From the NCBI GenBank assembly GCA_016292785.1, contig JAEDFL010000005.1, positions 1 through 64,000 of the forward strand: a stretch of 64,000 nt of DNA. Reading direction: 5' to 3'. Below are positions 32,210-41,161 of this stretch, one piece after another. The position numbers were made by a program, and so were the translations under genes. How positions within the stretch are numbered: the stretch's first letter is position 1; each line of letters begins with the position of its first letter. Origin of the DNA: Clostridiaceae bacterium (GTDB lineage Bacteria > Bacillota > Clostridia > Oscillospirales > Acutalibacteraceae). The notes below the pieces were generated by a model that ran no database searches, was not told where the DNA came from, and saw only the letters and a program-made list of their open reading frames with translations.

Positions 32210-33547
32210 TTATCTATACTGATTATAAAGATTGACGATTGCATTCCAAGTCAGCACGCCGACCTGACCGTTCTGTTCAAGTCCCTGAAGCTTCTGAATT
32301 GCAAGAACCGCATTTTTCGTCTGATTGCCGTAATAGCCGTCAACGGTTATCTGAGGAACCGCAGAGTTGTTATCCGCAATGGTTTTCAAAAACGTCTGGA
32401 GCTGTTCAACTACCTTTCCGCTTGCTCCCGTTGTAATAATGTACCCCGGATAAAGAAGCGATGAATAGCTCCTGTATTCATCGGGAAGAGAATTCAGCAC
32501 GCCTACATATGCGTCCTGAATCATATCCCATGTGTTCCTGCCGACAATGCCGTCAACGTCAAGTCCGTAAAGCGACTGGAATGTCAGCACAGCGTCATAG
32601 GTCTCCTGACCGAAAATTCCGTCCATAGCAACATACGGCAGCTTCAGATTGAAAAAGCTGAGGAACTGAAGATAGTATTGCACTATCCTGACGGACGGTC
32701 CCCGTGTGCCGAGCTTCAGAAGTCTTTCATATTTTCTTTCAATCTCGCTAATCGTTATGCCCTCAGAATAAAGCTCCGACAGACCTTTTATTCCGTTGTA
32801 AATCTGCTTTATCTTGTACCATGTGTCCTTGCCGACAATTCCGTCCTGAACAAGGTTAAATATTTTCTGAAACTGTTTAACGGCGGTCTGCGTAGTCTGT
32901 TCAAAATATCCCGTTGACTCGGTGATTTTAGGTATCGACGGATAGTTGACGGCTATTCTGTTAAGCTGTCGCTGTATCTCAACAACGTCCTCGCCGCCGC
33001 TTCCGAGCCTCAGAGGAGTTCCCGGATATGTCGGGGTGTTGGTCTTGATCGGCGCATTTCTGATAATATCAATATCGTTGCCGTAATAGTATTGCAGTAT
33101 GCGGTATGGTGTGTAGCCCTGATTTGCAAGCGTTACCGTTCCCCACTGAGAAAGTCCCTCGCATTTTTGGGCGCAATACTGGGTGAAATAAGGCTGTATC
33201 TGTCCCTGCTTAACGACGTAATCGTTGAAAATATCGTCAACCACACGGCTTATGTTTTCAAAGATATCTCTGCCCTCAACATAATACTGGTCAAACTGAG
33301 TTGAATTGGTGATGTCAAAGTCGTAGCCTCTTGACCTGTAATGCTCGGTGTATATTCTGTTGAGAGCGAAAGTGATCTCGGCATAAATGTTCGCTCTCAG
33401 GGAGCTTTCCGGCCAGGTAGGATAGATCTCACTTGAAGCGACATTTTTTATATACTGGGAGAACGGAACACGGACATTTCTTGCGGCGGCGCTCGGTTTG
33501 CCCAAGTGAACAGTAATAAATTCGGGTACTATCGGCAACTCGGGCAT
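32210..33547 (-). CDS. SpoIID-like protein with peptidoglycan-binding repeats
   Basis: A 445-aa protein without a signal peptide. Residues 1-165 resemble a SpoIID/LytB-type domain (EGLSQWGTVTLANQGYTPYRILQYYYG). Three PG_binding_1 repeats follow at about 180-250, 275-350 and 370-440, each with the turn motif D-G-[IY]-[FV]-G-x-x-T/D (QDGIVGKDTW, MDGIFGQETYD, VDGIVGRNTW, VDGYYGNQTKN). Proteins of this kind are found in clostridial spore loci. A role in cortex binding or remodelling is likely but unproven. Its ATG shares one base with the stop of the upstream gene, so the two are translationally coupled. Confidence 0.83.
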   Translation of the reverse strand: MPELPIVPEFITVHLGKPSAAARNVRVPFSQYIKNVASSEIYPTWPESSLRANIYAEITFALNRIYTEHYRSRGYDFDITNSTQFDQYYVEGRDIFENISRVVDDIFNDYVVKQGQIQPYFTQYCAQKCEGLSQWGTVTLANQGYTPYRILQYYYGNDIDIIRNAPIKTNTPTYPGTPLRLGSGGEDVVEIQRQLNRIAVNYPSIPKITESTGYFEQTTQTAVKQFQKIFNLVQDGIVGKDTWYKIKQIYNGIKGLSELYSEGITISEIERKYERLLKLGTRGPSVRIVQYYLQFLSFFNLKLPYVAMDGIFGQETYDAVLTFQSLYGLDVDGIVGRNTWDMIQDAYVGVLNSLPDEYRSYSSLLYPGYIITTGASGKVVEQLQTFLKTIADNNSAVPQITVDGYYGNQTKNAVLAIQKLQGLEQNGQVGVLTWNAIVNLYNQYR

Positions 33548-34170
33548 CAGACCTCACCTCCGAAAAGTCCCATTGACTGCTCCGGTATTGTGACCGTTCC
33601 GGGCTCTTCACCGGTCTCTGTCAGGGGAACCATCTGAACCGGCTGAATCGCCTTGATGTTTGCAAAGACGGGAACGTTAAAAAATTCCGATTTTGCAAAA
33701 TTCGGGTGAGTGACCGTCACCTCATACACGGAAAACGGAGGTACGGTCGAGTTTTCCTCATCAAAGGAAATACTGCTGTCGGGAGCCGGCAGAACAATAT
33801 CGTCCACAATTCCGTTGATATCGGTATAGCCTGAGAAAATCTCCCTGTCGCCCGATCTGAGCGGTATGCGAACCTTGACAATGGCGTTGATTACGGGATA
33901 GCTCTGTCCGCCTGCTGTCACCTGAACCTTCATACTGCCCTTGGACGGGTTTTTATTTTGAAAATCCTCGTAGTCGTCATAGGTATCTATCTCCCTATTC
34001 TCCCCTGCGTTTACGGGAAACCTGAGTGCGTTCGCCATAACAGGAATTGCCCGAACATCTTTTTCGTCCTTTTCTTCGCTGAAAAAGTCTTCGTCGGCAG
34101 GTGTGTTCTGCTTTGAAAATTCAACAAGCTCCTGCCGATATTTTTCTATCATTTTTTCAAGCTCGTGCAT
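33547..34170 (-). CDS. Putative spore-associated protein of unknown function
   Basis: A 207-aa acidic protein: a charged N-terminal helix (about 1-40), then a beta-rich domain (about 80-190, VKVRIPLRSGDREIFSGYTDINGIVDDIVLP) like a carboxypeptidase-regulatory or transthyretin-type fold. There is no signal peptide. It is coupled by a one-base overlap to the SpoIID-like gene and precedes the GerA-like gene, so a spore-envelope role is inferred from position alone. Its ribosome site GGAGG lies inside the descending arm of a terminator hairpin, and a weak sigma-G-like promoter may overlap that hairpin. Confidence 0.75.
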   Translation of the reverse strand: MHELEKMIEKYRQELVEFSKQNTPADEDFFSEEKDEKDVRAIPVMANALRFPVNAGENREIDTYDDYEDFQNKNPSKGSMKVQVTAGGQSYPVINAIVKVRIPLRSGDREIFSGYTDINGIVDDIVLPAPDSSISFDEENSTVPPFSVYEVTVTHPNFAKSEFFNVPVFANIKAIQPVQMVPLTETGEEPGTVTIPEQSMGLFGGEV

Positions 34171-34171
34171 T

Positions 34172-34213
34172 AAAAAACCTCCTTCGCTTTATAATATGCG
34201 AAAGAGGTTTTTA
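34172..34213 (-). terminator. Terminator hairpin that also contains the next gene's ribosome site
   Basis: On the minus strand AAAAACCTCTTTCGC (34198-34212) pairs with GCGAAGGAGGTTTTT (34173-34187) with one mismatch, followed by a T-run. It ends the BY-kinase transcript. GGAGG in the second arm is the Shine-Dalgarno site of the gene starting at 34170, so any read-through RNA would hide that site. Confidence 0.75.
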
Positions 34214-34227
34214 TTGCTATTCAATAA

Positions 34228-35697
34228 TTATTTTTTTGTGCTCTGACCGTAGCCGTAGCCATAGCTGCCGTAACCGCCGTAACTGCCGTAGCTGCCCTTG
34301 CCGGCCTTGCCGTAGCTACCGTAACGTCGACCGTAGCGACCGTTTTTACTGACATTGCTTGTATCGGCATTGAAGACACAGCCGATGATCTCTGCGCCGT
34401 TTGAGTCAATATCTTCAATAGACATTCTGATCCTTGAGTAAGGTGCAAAGTCCTCACGCACAACAACTATCGCCGCATCAACAAAGCCCGCAATAACTGA
34501 GGTGTCTGTAACAAGGCTTGCCGGAGCGGTATCAATGAGAACGTAGTCGAACTCTTTTCTGACTTCCTCAATCGTCGCCTCCATCTTATCCGTTGAAAGA
34601 AGCTCGGACGGATTGGGAACACCGTTTTGGTCTGCAAGGACGCATACGTCAAAGCCGGTTACACGTTTGATCGCATTATCCAGCGTCGCTCTGCCGATAA
34701 TAACATCGCTCAAACCGTACTCCGTATCCGGCAACGAAAGGAGCTTACTTACCGAAGGCTTTCTGAGGTCGGCGTCAATGATGAGAACGTTTTTGCCGTT
34801 CTGTGCAAGGGAAAGCGCAATGTTTACGCAGGTAGTTGTTTTACCCTCGTTCTCACAGGCACTTGTAACAATGAAAACCTTGTTGCCCGTCCTTGCGGAG
34901 TTGTTCTCAATTTTTGTTCTGATCGACTTATAGGTTTCAATAAACGAGAAGCCGTTTTTTCTGTCCGTAACAAGAAGTCCCTTGGCGGTCTTGTTTTTAT
35001 TCGTGATCTGCTGAACCGAACCGAGAATATGGACGTCAAGCTTGTCGCTCAGCTCGTTTGCCGACTTCGCCGTGTCCTTGACAAGGAACATTATAAAGTA
35101 GACAGCACAGCACAGAACTGCGGCGATGAAGCCAAACATAGTGGCAAAAGAAATCAGCGACTTATCTGAATTGGGATAGGTTGAAAGAACCGGTCTGTCG
35201 CAAAGCGTAAGCTTCGCATTAGGATAGGTTTCGGAAACAATATCCCCGTAAACCTCGACTACCGTATTTGCAATTCCATATGCAACCTTGGGATCCTCCG
35301 CCGTGACAGACATAACAATGACGTTAGTGGAGGTAACCACCTTTACAGAAATACTTTTATCCACGGTTGCGTAATTTATTTCTCCGGGATATTTTTCAAC
35401 TATCGCCTCTTTCATAACACGGCTGGAGAGAATATAGCTGAACGTTCCTGCCATATTGATCTGTGCATTGATCTCGCCGCTCGCCGCCTGCTCGTTCTCC
35501 GTTGCTGTGTTAACAACAAAAGAGACAGTTGACGTGTAGGTCTCTGTCCTTGTCGCCTCGGCAAAAACCGCTCCGCATATCGCACCGATAACCGTAACGG
35601 CAATTATGATCCAGAGCTTTTTGGACAATTCCCTGAAAAATGCAACAATATTGATTTCCAATCCCTTTGAATTTTTCTTTTCCGAATAAGATCTCAA
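34228..35697 (-). CDS. BY-kinase fused to a Wzz chain-length domain (CpsCD-like)
   Basis: A 489-aa membrane protein controlling polysaccharide assembly. A Wzz-type domain has two helices (about 29-50 and 185-208) around an extracellular loop. The cytoplasmic tyrosine kinase follows with deviant Walker A SACENEGKTTTC (about 275), Walker A' VLIIDADLRKPS and Walker B VLIDTAPA. The last 40 residues are a Tyr/Gly/Ser-rich tail built on YGSYG repeats, the autophosphorylated cluster of this family. Many Firmicutes split these into two proteins; here they are fused. It is the last gene of a three-gene exopolysaccharide run. Confidence 0.92.
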   Translation of the reverse strand: MRSYSEKKNSKGLEINIVAFFRELSKKLWIIIAVTVIGAICGAVFAEATRTETYTSTVSFVVNTATENEQAASGEINAQINMAGTFSYILSSRVMKEAIVEKYPGEINYATVDKSISVKVVTSTNVIVMSVTAEDPKVAYGIANTVVEVYGDIVSETYPNAKLTLCDRPVLSTYPNSDKSLISFATMFGFIAAVLCCAVYFIMFLVKDTAKSANELSDKLDVHILGSVQQITNKNKTAKGLLVTDRKNGFSFIETYKSIRTKIENNSARTGNKVFIVTSACENEGKTTTCVNIALSLAQNGKNVLIIDADLRKPSVSKLLSLPDTEYGLSDVIIGRATLDNAIKRVTGFDVCVLADQNGVPNPSELLSTDKMEATIEEVRKEFDYVLIDTAPASLVTDTSVIAGFVDAAIVVVREDFAPYSRIRMSIEDIDSNGAEIIGCVFNADTSNVSKNGRYGRRYGSYGKAGKGSYGSYGGYGSYGYGYGQSTKK

Positions 35698-35716
35698 TTA
35701 AATCACTCCAAAACTG

Positions 35717-36964
35717 TTATTGCTTATTCATTCCGTATTTTCTTCCGCCGTCGCTTTGTATCGCATAGGTCGCACAGTAAACTATTGCGATAACAAGCTG
35801 TCCGTATTTTGAACTGTAGCTTACGATGCCCGTATCCAGCACCGCCATCATTATGATCGCCGTAATAAACAGCACAGAAGCCTTTCTTCCGTCGGCAAAA
35901 TAATATTTCAATAGCTTTATCAAACAGAACACATACATTGAATAATACATCGTGCATCCGATCAGTCCAAGCTCGCTGAGAAGCTGCCAATAGTTATTGT
36001 GACTGTAAAATTTACCCAATGAATATCTACTGTCAAAAATAAAGGCAAAATTACCCATGCCCTTTCCTATCAGCGGAGACTCCTGAAACATTTCCTTTGC
36101 AACGCTGATAAAATACTGTCTGACAGCAAGACTGCTGTCCTCACCCTCGCCTTTCATGTAATCAAACATCGTATCAAATCTTTTTCCGATAACGCCGTAA
36201 AGAGTTTCGTTCTCCATAACGAGTAAGGCAATAAGTGCAGCCATAATTACCGCTGCCAGCAGACGAAGGGCATAACCTCTTTTTCTGAACGATAGCAGAA
36301 CTATCATCATAGGTCCTGCGATCGCCGCCATAAGACCTTTTCTTGAGCTTGAGAACGCACAGAATACAACAAAAATAACTACAAGGATATACATCGGCTT
36401 TTTGCCTTTAATATATGCTCTGTAAAAGGCGATTGCCGCCGCAAAATCCATCCAAATAGTAAGGTCGTTCGGGTTATTGCCGCTGAAATAGCTGCCAACA
36501 CTTCCGAGAAGCCATCCGTCGGCAGGAACTGCGGTACATTCAAGCAGAACTATTATTAACGAGCCAGCCACAAAAAGAGACATAATACGGTCAAGATCCG
36601 CCATATCGTCCACATATATAGCAATCGAGGTGGACATCATCCATATGATTATCAGCTTGGTTGCGAAGCCAAGGTTGTAGGTTGTGAAGAACTGCGCCCA
36701 CAGTCCGGAAAGTACACCGTAAACAATCAGCAGAAAGTACCATATTGAAATATAGGGTATTACCATGCTGCTTCTGCTTTTTTCAACCGAAAGAATAAAC
36801 GCTGCGGCAAACATCAGAATAGCTGCAACAGGACCGGCATTTTTCACATCATAAAAAGCAAACATTACGATCATGTTCAGCAGAAACGTAAACTCAAACA
36901 ATCGCTTGGCTCGCTCGTAAGCAGTATAATTGATTTTCAAAATACCGTTTTTCAGTGAAACCAT
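35717..36964 (-). CDS. O-antigen ligase/Wzy-like polysaccharide polymerase
   Basis: A 415-aa integral membrane protein with about ten helices and one large extracellular loop (about residues 270-330) containing GKGMGNFAFIFDSRYSLGKFYSHNNYWQLLSELG, the N-x-x-x-x-x-E-G/L pattern of the Wzy_C domain with its conserved His. It would polymerise or ligate lipid-linked repeat units on the outer membrane face. The ATG at 36964 is preferred, with GGAAAGG before it, over an in-frame upstream ATG that would run into the GT4 gene. It lies between GT4 and BY-kinase genes. Confidence 0.87.
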   Translation of the reverse strand: MVSLKNGILKINYTAYERAKRLFEFTFLLNMIVMFAFYDVKNAGPVAAILMFAAAFILSVEKSRSSMVIPYISIWYFLLIVYGVLSGLWAQFFTTYNLGFATKLIIIWMMSTSIAIYVDDMADLDRIMSLFVAGSLIIVLLECTAVPADGWLLGSVGSYFSGNNPNDLTIWMDFAAAIAFYRAYIKGKKPMYILVVIFVVFCAFSSSRKGLMAAIAGPMMIVLLSFRKRGYALRLLAAVIMAALIALLVMENETLYGVIGKRFDTMFDYMKGEGEDSSLAVRQYFISVAKEMFQESPLIGKGMGNFAFIFDSRYSLGKFYSHNNYWQLLSELGLIGCTMYYSMYVFCLIKLLKYYFADGRKASVLFITAIIMMAVLDTGIVSYSSKYGQLVIAIVYCATYAIQSDGGRKYGMNKQ

Positions 36965-36977
36965 AATTATCCTTTCC

Positions 36978-38243
36978 TTAATACCGAGACAGCGACGGGA
37001 CAGGGAAAAAATCCGCATATGCTTTACTGGCATCGAATTTTTCCTCCCAGAGCATTCTTGAATTATCTCTGTATTCGTTCTTTTCCGATCTGCTTAAACC
37101 GTAGAATTTTTCAATGCACTCGGCAAACTCCTCTGCGGACGCTCTCTCTCTGAGAAGCATTCCGTTTCGTCCGTCCTCCACGATTTCACAGACTCCGCCG
37201 ACATCGGTTGCGATTATCGGTATTCCGAAAGAAGCCGCCTCCATCATTGAAACAGGCAAGCCTTCGCTCCTGCTTGTGCTGATAAACAGATCGACGGCAT
37301 TATTTTTATAATAATCGTATACCTCATTGTTTGGAATGTTTCCGAGAAATTCCGTCTTTGTATATTTCAGCTTTGCTTTTATGCTTTTTTCAAGCTCGGC
37401 TCTTCCGTTTCCGTCGCCGATATGCGTCCATTTAATATTATAATTACCGTTTTTTTCAAGTTTTTCAAGTATATCAATAATTTTATCAATTCTCTTTATA
37501 TTTGTAATCAGAGAGCAAGAAACGATATGCAGACCGTCCTCGGATTGCTTGCCGAGCCCCGAGTCCACCGTTCCGAGATGAGCTGTTTTGACCTTGTCCG
37601 AATATTCGGGATACCTCGATACAATGTGATTTGTTCCCACATCGGAGCAGGGATAAACAGCATCGCATTTCTCAAGAAGAAAGCTTCTGAGAGGGAGGTA
37701 ATTCAGAGCGTTTCTTTCCTCATAGACATCGTATCCGTGAGCTCTGGAAATCAGCTTAACGTCACTGCAAAATTCAGAAAAATGATCCTTGAGCAAAACC
37801 CCGACAAAAGCCGTTGCAAAAAACCAATAGCTGTAAACGGTAATACTGCCGTATTCGCTCAGGTCGTACTGTTCAAGAGCTTTAAGGCATTCTCCGTAGC
37901 TTCTGACGGAGCGGTTGCAGAAATATTCAAAGAACATTCTTTTCCTGAAATTACTGCCGATCTCGTCCCTGTCGTATTTTAAGTATTTTGTAGGTGAAAC
38001 AATGTTGCGAAGTCCGCCGAGTACGTCTCGTGTTCTTGCAACGCTTTGTTTCTTTTCGGAAACGTTGCAATAATCTATGCCGTCGGGAAGCTTACGCATA
38101 AGGGGGGCTTGCGGATCAAGCTCAATAGGCAGGATAATTACCTTGTCAAAACGATCCTTGAGAAAAATTATCTCAGACTCGATATAGGTTTCACTCATTC
38201 CGTAAGGGAAACCGCTTGTTATCATAATCAGGCATCTTTTCAA
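36978..38243 (-). CDS. Glycosyltransferase family 4
   Basis: About 421 aa with a GT-B fold. The C-terminal domain shows the sugar-nucleotide site: EGLPVSMMEAASFGIPIIATDVGGVCEIVEDGRNG, including the E-x7-E motif. The N-terminal acceptor domain begins ITSGFPYGMSETYIESEI. I place the start at a TTG (38243) giving a natural N-terminus: the extended ribosome site GGGGTGAT lies before it, and the predicted transcription start is near 38258, which coincides with the only upstream ATG. It is the first gene of the exopolysaccharide run. Confidence 0.85.
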   Translation of the reverse strand: MKRCLIMITSGFPYGMSETYIESEIIFLKDRFDKVIILPIELDPQAPLMRKLPDGIDYCNVSEKKQSVARTRDVLGGLRNIVSPTKYLKYDRDEIGSNFRKRMFFEYFCNRSVRSYGECLKALEQYDLSEYGSITVYSYWFFATAFVGVLLKDHFSEFCSDVKLISRAHGYDVYEERNALNYLPLRSFLLEKCDAVYPCSDVGTNHIVSRYPEYSDKVKTAHLGTVDSGLGKQSEDGLHIVSCSLITNIKRIDKIIDILEKLEKNGNYNIKWTHIGDGNGRAELEKSIKAKLKYTKTEFLGNIPNNEVYDYYKNNAVDLFISTSRSEGLPVSMMEAASFGIPIIATDVGGVCEIVEDGRNGMLLRERASAEEFAECIEKFYGLSRSEKNEYRDNSRMLWEEKFDASKAYADFFPVPSLSRY

Positions 38244-38264
38244 CAAATCACCCCACATTGTCTA

Positions 38265-38293
38265 ATTCTATCATCAATTCGACAGAATGTCTA
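38265..38293 (-). promoter_or_regulatory. Promoter of the exopolysaccharide operon
   Basis: Minus-strand TAGACA (38288-38293) and TAGAAT (38265-38270), spacer 17. Each box differs from consensus by one base. Confidence 0.6.
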
Positions 38294-38324
38294 TATTTTT
38301 TTAAAAATACATTTTAATTCCACT

Positions 38325-39701
38325 TTATTTGCAAATTTCGGCAATTACATCGGTAAAAATCGCCGCCGCAGTCAGCAAATCGTCAATCGGCATAAACTCG
38401 TTTGCACCGTGCATATTCGTCACGGTATCCCGACTGATTGCGCCGAATGCCACGCCGTTCTCGATGTCGTGGACATATGTGCCTCCGCCCATTGAGATAC
38501 ATTCGCCCTTGTCGCCGCTGTAATCCTCGTAAGCTCTGAGCAGAGTTTTTATAAAATCGGAGCTTTCGTCAACATAGTGCGCCCTAATCATTTCCGTGTT
38601 TTCGATTGCAAAGCCGTGCGCTTCAAGCTTTGCGGCGATTACATCGGCACAGTTCTCTTTTGTTGCGGACATCGGAGTTCTTGTGTCAAAGCAGCCCTCG
38701 AAATTTCCGTCCTCAAAGCTGACGATATCAAGAGTCAGGGTAAGACTGCCGAGCATATCGCTCATATCAACTCCGAACGCTTCGCCGCTGTATTTTCCGT
38801 GAGGGAAAAGAGCTTTCAGGTCAGCGACAAAATCGGAGCATTTTTCGTCAAACTCAATGTGGCTTAACAGCTCAATGAGTGCCGTGATCGGATTGTTTCC
38901 GTTTTCGGGCAGGGAGGCATGAGCCGCAGTTCCCGTGCAGACAACGGTTTCACCGTCAAAGGAAAAGTCTGCTCCCGTGAATTTTGCATTATCGGCGGCG
39001 GCTTCAAATTCCGCCGTGCTTACTCCGACAAGCTCCGCCTTTGCAAAGGTCGGCACGGCATTTTTCGCCTCGCCTGCGTTAAAAGATTTTATGTATTTCT
39101 CACAGTCGGAAAAATCGACCGTTCTGTAAAAGCTCTTTGTGAACCTGCCCTTTTCTCCGTTTGTGACAGGAAAGTTCGCATCGGGCGTGAATGCATATTT
39201 CGGATAGGGATTTTTTGAAAAATAATACTTCAGATCCGAGCTTCCGCACTCCTCGTCCGTACCGAGAATAAGCCTGCAATTCTTGCTGACGGGCAGGTCA
39301 AGCTCTCTGACGGCTTTCATTGCGTAAAGTGCGGCAACGGCAGGTCCCTTGTCATCGCTGACTCCTCTGCCGAAGATCACGCCGTCCTTCTCCACAACGG
39401 TGTATGGGTCGGTGTCCCAGCCCTCGCCTGCCGGCACGACGTCAAGATGTGCAAGTATTGCAAGCTCGGTATCTCCGCCGTTCAGATCAACCGTTCCTAC
39501 ATAACCGCCGTGGTTTTCGGTTTTGAAGCCGAATCCGTCCGCCGTTTTCAGAGCAAGCTCCAGCACCTCGGCAGGCTTCTCGCCGAAGGGCATACCCTCT
39601 TTTGCCTCGCCCCGAACGCTCGGCACGCCAACAAGCTCCGATATGCTTTTTATCATCTCATCTTTATTATTCCTGAAGTAGTCAATTATTTCTTTTCTCA
39701 T
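38325..39701 (-). CDS. M20 dipeptidase (PepV/Sapep-like)
   Basis: A 458-aa cytoplasmic zinc aminopeptidase that cleaves dipeptides. Metal-site motifs: ILAHLDVVPAG (His and Asp), GRGVSDDKGP (bridging Asp), GTDEECGS (catalytic Glu and metal Glu), TPDANFP (Asp) and the final MHGANEF (His). A lid domain sits between about residues 185 and 375. Length fits PepV. The ATG at 39701 overlaps the stop of the small zinc protein gene (TGATG), so translation is coupled. Confidence 0.93.
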   Translation of the reverse strand: MRKEIIDYFRNNKDEMIKSISELVGVPSVRGEAKEGMPFGEKPAEVLELALKTADGFGFKTENHGGYVGTVDLNGGDTELAILAHLDVVPAGEGWDTDPYTVVEKDGVIFGRGVSDDKGPAVAALYAMKAVRELDLPVSKNCRLILGTDEECGSSDLKYYFSKNPYPKYAFTPDANFPVTNGEKGRFTKSFYRTVDFSDCEKYIKSFNAGEAKNAVPTFAKAELVGVSTAEFEAAADNAKFTGADFSFDGETVVCTGTAAHASLPENGNNPITALIELLSHIEFDEKCSDFVADLKALFPHGKYSGEAFGVDMSDMLGSLTLTLDIVSFEDGNFEGCFDTRTPMSATKENCADVIAAKLEAHGFAIENTEMIRAHYVDESSDFIKTLLRAYEDYSGDKGECISMGGGTYVHDIENGVAFGAISRDTVTNMHGANEFMPIDDLLTAAAIFTDVIAEICK

Positions 39702-39889
39702 CAAAACTCACACTCTGCATTGCATTTTTCTGTTTTCACAAGCGAACCCTTTTCAACAGTACCGTTCTCCGCACCGCACCACGGGCAGTAAATATGATCC
39801 TGCGGCGCAGTCAGATCGGGATTTAGCGGAATATCCGTATTCCTGACAACCTCAAAGCGTTTATAGCAACATTCACATTGCTTTTTCAT
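39701..39889 (-). CDS. Small zinc-ribbon-like protein
   Basis: A 62-aa protein with CECC near the N-terminus and CPWC near residue 35, arranged as a four-Cys zinc ribbon, followed by a short acidic tail with two more Cys. Function unknown. The ATG at 39889 follows AGAGGTG by nine bases; a longer reading frame upstream has no ribosome site. It is coupled by overlap to the dipeptidase gene. Confidence 0.7.
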   Translation of the reverse strand: MKKQCECCYKRFEVVRNTDIPLNPDLTAPQDHIYCPWCGAENGTVEKGSLVKTEKCNAECEF

Positions 39890-40019
39890 TATGTAAGCAC
39901 CTCTGTTTATAAACAAGGAGCCGCCGGAAAGGAGATATCGTCCGTCGGAAATCAAGTATTTTCCAACCTGCACAAATATCCCAATACAGCAACCCCGTTC
40001 AATTTATCTCTTTCTTAAT

Positions 40020-40667
40020 TTATCTGCGATCGCCGAAAAGGCTCTGTCTCGCCTTTCTGATCTCGGCAATATTCGAGGAAAGCACCTCGTCGCTGTTCTT
40101 CATAATATCCTCAACGAACTCTGCGGCGGCAGAACGGATCTCGCCTGCCCACTTGTCCGCCTTGGACTTTGTCTCCTCAGCCTGATTGTTTGCGTCAAGG
40201 AGAATAGCCTCAGCCTGACTTTTTGCATTTCTTACAATATTCTCCGCCTCTGCCGTTGCCTGAGCACGGACACGGTCGGAAAACTCGTGAGCAAGTCTTG
40301 TGATCTCGGAGGATTCAATCATCTGCTTTGCCTGCTCCGAAGCCGAGGCAAGCGTGGACTTTGCGTTTGCTTCTGCCGTAGCGGCAATTCCCGAAGCCTT
40401 TTCCTTGGCGGCGCTGATTATTCCGTCCGCCTCGGTCTGAGCGGAAGACACGATGGACGAAGCCTCGTTATTTGCTCTTGTGATAATGTTATTGTGGTGG
40501 GACATAACCTCCTGAGCCTTTTCGATCTCGATAGGCAGATCATATCTGATGTCCTCGATGCACTGCTTGATCGTCTCCGCATCAACAGCAATTTTTCCCG
40601 AAAGAGGAATTTTACTGCCCATATCAATGGTATCTTCAATTTTGTCAAGTAAGCCCTGTACGTTCAT
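40020..40667 (-). CDS. Coiled-coil protein resembling V-type ATPase subunit H/E stalks
   Basis: About 215 aa, almost wholly alpha-helical, with a long Ala/Glu/Lys-rich coiled coil (about 60-200) containing repeated A-x-x-x-A patterns as in ATP synthase peripheral stalks and DivIVA-like proteins. No ATPase subunits adjoin it, so it is probably not an ATPase stalk. In Clostridia similar proteins follow coaD; the role is unknown, possibly membrane or division scaffolding. ATG codons at 40670 and 40667 are adjacent; the second has the better distance (seven bases) from AGGAAG. The first overlaps the coaD stop. Confidence 0.8.
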   Translation of the reverse strand: MNVQGLLDKIEDTIDMGSKIPLSGKIAVDAETIKQCIEDIRYDLPIEIEKAQEVMSHHNNIITRANNEASSIVSSAQTEADGIISAAKEKASGIAATAEANAKSTLASASEQAKQMIESSEITRLAHEFSDRVRAQATAEAENIVRNAKSQAEAILLDANNQAEETKSKADKWAGEIRSAAAEFVEDIMKNSDEVLSSNIAEIRKARQSLFGDRR

Positions 40668-40669
40668 CA

Positions 40670-41161
40670 TTAATCTTCCTTTCTTCTTATTCCTTGGACA
40701 ATATCGTCGAGCACCTGCTCCGGCACGAAGGCGGAAACATCGCCGCCGAGCTCACAGACCTGCTTAACAATACTGGAGGATAAATACATATAATCCGCAC
40801 CTGCGGTAACAAATACTGTTTCAACATCGGGATTGAGCTGTTTGTTTGTCAGCGCCTGCTGAAATTCATCTTCAAAATCGGAAACAGCCCTGAGTCCCTT
40901 GACAATTGCGTCTGCATTTTTGATCCTTGCGTATTCCGCAAGCAGACCGTCATAATAATCGACCTCAACATTCGGAAGCTCGCTGACGCATCTTTTGATA
41001 AACTCAACTCTCTTTTCGGGAGCGAAACAGCCGACGGGCTTCTTCGGGTTTATCATAACAACAACTATCACCTTGTCGAAAAGCTTCGCCGCCCTTGTTA
41101 TTACGCTGAGATGACCTTTTGTGACCGGGTCAAAGCTGCCCGGACATATCGCTGTTCTCAT
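40670..41161 (-). CDS. coaD: Phosphopantetheine adenylyltransferase
   Basis: A 163-aa nucleotidyltransferase making dephospho-CoA from 4'-phosphopantetheine and ATP, the fourth step of coenzyme A synthesis. Seen: the N-terminal CPGSFDPVTKGHLSVI (the T/H-x-G-H motif), the KGLRAVSDFEDEFQQA segment and the C-terminal LSSSIVKQV (ISSxxVR-type motif). It overlaps rsmD by four bases (ATGA) and precedes the coiled-coil gene. Confidence 0.97.
   Translation of the reverse strand: MRTAICPGSFDPVTKGHLSVITRAAKLFDKVIVVVMINPKKPVGCFAPEKRVEFIKRCVSELPNVEVDYYDGLLAEYARIKNADAIVKGLRAVSDFEDEFQQALTNKQLNPDVETVFVTAGADYMYLSSSIVKQVCELGGDVSAFVPEQVLDDIVQGIRRKED

Noticed and set aside
40020..40667. V-type ATPase subunit
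   Set aside because: The coiled-coil resemblance is generic and no other ATPase subunit genes adjoin; kept only as a coiled-coil protein.
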